Source: Desulfuromonas sp. CSMB_57
GTDB lineage: Bacteria; Desulfobacterota; Desulfuromonadia; Desulfuromonadales; Syntrophotaleaceae
DNA length: 64,000 nucleotides
Assembly (NCBI RefSeq): GCF_020194955.2
Contig: NZ_JAFCIY020000039.1
Coordinates: 38,290-102,289, forward strand
Direction of reading: 5' to 3'
Shown here: one piece after another, positions 60,587 through 64,000 of the stretch
How the letters are laid out: each line of letters opens with the position of its first letter
Numbering within the stretch: the stretch's first letter is position 1
Program-made: the position numbers and the translations under genes
Notes under the pieces: generated by a model
The model's database searches: none
Told to the model about the DNA's origin: nothing
What the model saw: only the letters and a program-made list of their open reading frames with translations

Positions 60587-60979
60587 ATGCTGGCACGCCT
60601 ATTTCTTCTGCTCCTGCTGTTGAACCTGGCCGTTCCCTCCGGGGTTCTGGCCAAGGTACCCCATCATTGCAGCATGCCAGAGGCGAAACAGCTGACCTGT
60701 CCCTGTGGTGAGGCGCCGGAAGTCCATTCCGAGGCCGAATCCCAGGACGAAAACCGTGCTTGCTGCGAAGTCGGCGTTCCCCGCCGGGAGCCTCCGGCGC
60801 ATCTCCCCATATCATCCGCCCCGCAGCCTCCCATACCTATCGTTGCCGATATTCCTTTGGTACCGTTGCCGGCCTTATCCATGGCCGCTCGGTCCGTCCA
60901 CCGTTTTTCCCGAAAGCATGCCCAACGGCCAGGCCGGGGCGCACCCGTCTTTCTGTTCTGCTGTTCCTTCCTGATCTGA
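60587..60979 (+). CDS. Small secreted Cys/His-rich protein
   Basis: A 130-residue protein with a signal peptide (LFLLLLLLNLAVPSGVLA) and a mature N-terminus with HHCSMPEAKQLTCPCG and later ACCE, giving five or more Cys near the amino end. The middle is proline-rich; a last hydrophobic stretch (PVFLFCCSFLI) may be a membrane anchor. It may be a periplasmic copper ligand (inference). AGGG lies 6 nt before the ATG. Found directly upstream of the efflux genes; no family recognised. Confidence 0.55.
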   Translation: MLARLFLLLLLLNLAVPSGVLAKVPHHCSMPEAKQLTCPCGEAPEVHSEAESQDENRACCEVGVPRREPPAHLPISSAPQPPIPIVADIPLVPLPALSMAARSVHRFSRKHAQRPGRGAPVFLFCCSFLI

Positions 60980-61234
60980 TTGCCTAGGCAGGTTTTTGCA
61001 TTTCCAATCTTTTTTTGTAGACTCTTTAGTACGCCACTGGAGTATTCGGGCTCCATGCCTGAGCGCGAACCTCCGTTTTTATTCGTCTGCCAAGCCCGCC
61101 TGCCGGACTTAGCTGTGGAACTTTCTGAACGGGGCCGCTCCGTATCTGCTTGCAAAGGCTTTCGCGGATTCCGTTGCGCCGCAAGCGCCGCCGGCGGAAA
61201 GAGGCATTGGCAATCAATCCAGATGGGGAAAGCC

Positions 61235-62626
61235 ATGATTGAACAACTTTCCGATGAACTGCCGACGCGACCAAGGCTGACAGCGCTTCACAAGGTCTTG
61301 CCGTTGCTCCTGGTCGGCGCCTTGCTGGCCGGAGGCTGTGCCTTCAACCGACGGCAGATCGGCGCCGAGGAAGAGCGGTTGGCTGCGGCCGCGGGTTCCT
61401 GGCTGGTGCCCTACGAGCAGCGCGAGCTGCCGGTATTGACCGAGCAGCCTGATTGGCAGGAGGTGCTGCAAAGAGCCTTTGCCGCCAATGGCGAACTGGA
61501 AGCGGCCTATCACCGCTGGGCCGCCGCCGTGGCACGACTGCGCGGCAGGTCCTCCTATCCCGACGGAAACCTGGCCCTGGGATACGATTACATGTTTTCC
61601 CGCGAACGCATGAAGACCTGGGATCGCACCACGCTCAGCGTTGGCTTCGATCCGGGAATGATGCTGCAGTGGCCCGGCAAGGTGGCTCAACAGAGCCGCA
61701 TCGCCCTGGAAGAACTCCATGCCCGGCGGCTGCGTTTTGAGGCGGCCAAATTCGGCCTGCAGGAAAGGGTATTGTCGGCTTACCTGGATTACGCCCTGCA
61801 AGGGGAGCGGTTGCGGCTCCAGGGGGAACAGGTCCGGCTTCTGGATGCCTTGGTTGCCACCGCTGAACAGCAGGTGCGCACCGGCGGGCCCCAGACGTCT
61901 CTGCTGCAGGCTCGGATCGAACTGGAAATGGCCAATAACGATCTGGCCGCCATGACCGCCGAATTACCGGCCATGAAGGCCATGCTGGCAAGCCTGCTGG
62001 CTCTGTCACCGACAACGGAACTGCTGCCGCCCGCCCGGCTGCCGGAACTCCGCCCGTTGCCACCCGAGGACGGACCGCTGCTGGCCATGGCCGTGGAGCG
62101 CAATCCCGAATTGCAGGCTCTGGGCCATGAGGCGGCGGCGCAATCCGGTGCCGTGAAGCTGGCCGGGATGGCCTATTTCCCCGATATCGCACCCCAGTTT
62201 TCCATCACCGGGTCCATTTCCCGGGCTGTGGGAGCCATGTTTTCTTTGCCGGGCAACCTGACGCGGGTGCGTTCCTCCATCGAGGAGGCCCGGGCCATGC
62301 TGCGCGAGGCCGAGGCGGAGTATCGGCAGGCGCGGCTGGAGCGGGCCGCGCAGTTTGTGGCTGCTTTGCGATTGGTGCGGGATCTGGAGCGCCAGCGGGA
62401 CCTGCTGCAGGACCTTGTCCTGCCGCAACTTGAGCAGCAACAGGCCATTCTGGCCAGGAGTCTGGCCACCGGCGGCAGCACCTATGGGGAACTGATCGAG
62501 ATCCAACGTTCCCAGCTTGCCATGCGGTTGCTGATTGCCGAGGCTCAGGTGGCGCGGGAGCGGAAGCTGCTGCAATTGGAAACCCTGGCCGGGGTGGACA
62601 GCGAAACCCTTCTGGGGCGGGATTGA
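61235..62626 (+). CDS. Outer-membrane efflux lipoprotein (TolC/CusC family)
   Basis: A 463-residue outer-membrane factor. Lipobox near the start (LLAGGCAFNRRQ) gives a lipid anchor as in CusC; the rest shows the TolC internal repeat of long helices (ELEAAYHRWAAAVARLRG and GLQERVLSAYLDYALQGE). The frame is open 85 codons further up; the ATG at 61235, downstream of GGGGAA, is chosen because it starts the lipoprotein signal. ATG at 61223 is also possible. It is followed by the cusB-like gene and forms the outer channel of the copper exporter. Confidence 0.85.
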   Translation: MIEQLSDELPTRPRLTALHKVLPLLLVGALLAGGCAFNRRQIGAEEERLAAAAGSWLVPYEQRELPVLTEQPDWQEVLQRAFAANGELEAAYHRWAAAVARLRGRSSYPDGNLALGYDYMFSRERMKTWDRTTLSVGFDPGMMLQWPGKVAQQSRIALEELHARRLRFEAAKFGLQERVLSAYLDYALQGERLRLQGEQVRLLDALVATAEQQVRTGGPQTSLLQARIELEMANNDLAAMTAELPAMKAMLASLLALSPTTELLPPARLPELRPLPPEDGPLLAMAVERNPELQALGHEAAAQSGAVKLAGMAYFPDIAPQFSITGSISRAVGAMFSLPGNLTRVRSSIEEARAMLREAEAEYRQARLERAAQFVAALRLVRDLERQRDLLQDLVLPQLEQQQAILARSLATGGSTYGELIEIQRSQLAMRLLIAEAQVARERKLLQLETLAGVDSETLLGRD

Positions 62627-62681
62627 GTCGGCGCTTTTTGGACAACCGGCTTTGCCGGCTATTTTTACAAAGGACAGGACT

Positions 62682-64000
62682 ATGAAAATAGAGTGGGAAA
62701 AATACCTGCATTGGAGAACTTGGTTGCGCTGGCAATGGGTGCTGGTAGTGCTACTGTTGGTTGCCGCGGGACTGCTCTGGGGCCGCCGCGGCAGGCATGA
62801 ACATCCAACGGCGGCCACCTCGGTCGCCAAGGAGCAGGCAGCCAAGCCGGCGTATTACACCTGCTCCATGCATCCCCAGGTACGTTCGACCAATCCCGAT
62901 GACAAATGCCCCATCTGCGGCATGGACCTGATCCCGGTGCCTCAGGATGAACATGCCGGCCATGACGCAGAGGACGGGGATGGTGCGGACCTGCCGCGCC
63001 TGCGCCTGAGCCCGCGTTCCATGGCCCTGATGCAGATTCGGACCTATCCGGCGGAACGTCGCATCACGACTGCGGAGATCGCGGTGTTTGGGCGTATCGA
63101 AGCCGACGAAACCCGACTGCGGACCATTACCGCCCGGGTGCCGGGCCGTGTGGAACGGCTCTATGTCAACTTCACCGGCATGCAGGTTCGCCAGGGACAG
63201 CCCATGGTCGAACTTTACAGCCCGGAACTGGTCACCGGCCAGGAGGAACTGTTGCAGACCCTCAAACGCGTGGCCGCCGAACCGCCGGAATCAGCGTCGG
63301 GACTTCAGGCCATGCTGCGAGCCGGCCGGGACAAGCTGCGGCTGTGGGGATTGAGCTCGTCCGAGATTGCCCTGATCGAGGCGCGCGGCGAAATTCGTGA
63401 GCGTTTGGTGATCGCGGCGCCGTTGGGCGGAACGGTCCTGGAGCGACAGGTCGCCGACGGCATGTATGTCGAAACCGGACAGCCGCTCTTTACCCTGGCC
63501 GATCTGTCGCGGGTCTGGGTCATGTTGGATGTGTACGAGTCCGACTTGCCCTGGCTGGCTACCGGGCAGAGCGTGGTGTTCGGCAGTGAAGCCCATCCGG
63601 GGGAACGTTTCCGGGGCAAGGTCGTTTTTGTCGATCCGGTGCTCAGCGATGGTTCCCGCAGCGTGCGGGTGCGGGTGGAATTGCCCAATCCGGAGGCTCG
63701 GTTCAAGCCGGGCATGCTGGTGCGCGGCACCATTCGGCCTGACGCGGCCAAGGTTTTGAAGGCGGCGACGAAGTCGGATGCCCAGCCCCTGATGATTCCC
63801 GCTTCGGCACCGTTGCTGACCGGCCGGCGGGCACTGGTTTATGTCCAGGTGCCGGGAACCGAACAGCCCACCTTCGAGCCGCGTCAGGTGGAACTCGGGC
63901 CTCGGGTCGGTGATTGGTACCTCGTTCGAGAAGGGCTCGCCGAAGGCGAACTGGTGGTGGTCCATGGCGCTTTCAAGATCGACAGCGAACTGCAGATCCG
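62682..64000 (+). CDS. RND efflux membrane-fusion protein CusB-like, 3' end outside window
   Basis: A partial gene (440 codons visible, still open at the edge). It has an N-terminal anchor helix (about 17-33), then a heavy-metal-binding domain with YYTCSMHPQV and DDKCPICGMDL (C-S-M-H...C-P-x-C-G-M, near residues 58-82), and the adaptor domains VPGRVERLYV, GTVLERQV, GQPLFTLADLSRVWV and VDPVLSDGSRSVRVRV. It bridges an RND pump and the outer-membrane channel upstream. A cusA-like pump is expected to the right. AAAGGACAGG precedes the ATG. Confidence 0.9.
   Translation, partial: MKIEWEKYLHWRTWLRWQWVLVVLLLVAAGLLWGRRGRHEHPTAATSVAKEQAAKPAYYTCSMHPQVRSTNPDDKCPICGMDLIPVPQDEHAGHDAEDGDGADLPRLRLSPRSMALMQIRTYPAERRITTAEIAVFGRIEADETRLRTITARVPGRVERLYVNFTGMQVRQGQPMVELYSPELVTGQEELLQTLKRVAAEPPESASGLQAMLRAGRDKLRLWGLSSSEIALIEARGEIRERLVIAAPLGGTVLERQVADGMYVETGQPLFTLADLSRVWVMLDVYESDLPWLATGQSVVFGSEAHPGERFRGKVVFVDPVLSDGSRSVRVRVELPNPEARFKPGMLVRGTIRPDAAKVLKAATKSDAQPLMIPASAPLLTGRRALVYVQVPGTEQPTFEPRQVELGPRVGDWYLVREGLAEGELVVVHGAFKIDSELQI

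Noticed and set aside
60490..60711. A 73-codon frame starting before the secreted Cys/His protein
   Set aside because: It overlaps the frame starting at 60587, which has a clear signal peptide, and lacks any feature of its own.

Overview
The window is high-GC bacterial DNA with tightly packed, often ATGA-overlapping operons. The gene set points to an anaerobic or microaerophilic Gram-negative of the Desulfuromonadales/Geobacterales type (inference from content, not a database match): Ni-CO dehydrogenase with CO-sensing control, a heme operon with a uroporphyrinogen methyltransferase/synthase fusion and a cytochrome c assembly protein, NifEN behind a sigma-54 promoter, HydE, and outer-membrane copper export. 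No rRNA, tRNA, CRISPR array, intact insertion sequence or phage gene was seen.

Layout. 1-4.0 kb: a minus-strand CO module (rcoM-like PAS-LytTR regulator, cooS, cooC, cooF cut by the window edge), with two 11-bp direct repeats upstream of cooS that look like the regulator's site. 4.2-5.2 kb: an AT-rich two-gene insert that reads as a Tlde1 (DUF2778) peptidoglycan-targeting toxin and a lipoprotein that may be its immunity partner. 5.4-10 kb: a rubrerythrin-like protein, UV endonuclease, flavin oxidoreductase, ferritin and a YqjD/YqjE-like membrane trio. 10.3-14.5 kb: a Cache-GGDEF diguanylate cyclase and nifEN. 14.6-23.5 kb: a heme operon read leftwards (SIS protein, precorrin-2 dehydrogenase, CcsA, hemA, hemC, cobA-hemD, hemB, DUF2270, M16 protease). 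23.7-32.7 kb: thioredoxin, a dapF-HIT-HAD-nfo-dtd-darP operon, metallohydrolase and MshEN/GAF-like genes, and RDD-rsmE-prmA. 33-41 kb: an OmpR/HK pair with a Do-like protease, a second metallohydrolase, a NarX/NarL-type pair and an unknown gene.

41-51.5 kb is a sulfur-assimilation and sulfur-transfer block: cysK behind a long leader, a class II glutamine amidotransferase, a TusA-like protein, a MoeB/ThiF-like protein, two cystathionine-gamma-synthase paralogues behind a SAM-I riboswitch, an Rrf2 regulator, a NifS-like desulfurase, a DUF3343 carrier candidate, nadA and hydE. Both gamma-synthase paralogues end inside arrays of 7-bp repeats.

51.8-64 kb is a copper-detoxification island: a multicopper oxidase apparently fused to a CopB-like beta-barrel, a SHOCT membrane protein, several small secreted proteins, an isoprenylcysteine-methyltransferase-like protein, a Cu+-ATPase whose two N-terminal metal-binding domains carry SxHC instead of CxxC, and the start of a CusC-CusB tripartite efflux system that runs off the right edge. 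Together these would oxidise periplasmic Cu(I), pump Cu+ from the cytosol and export it across the outer membrane.
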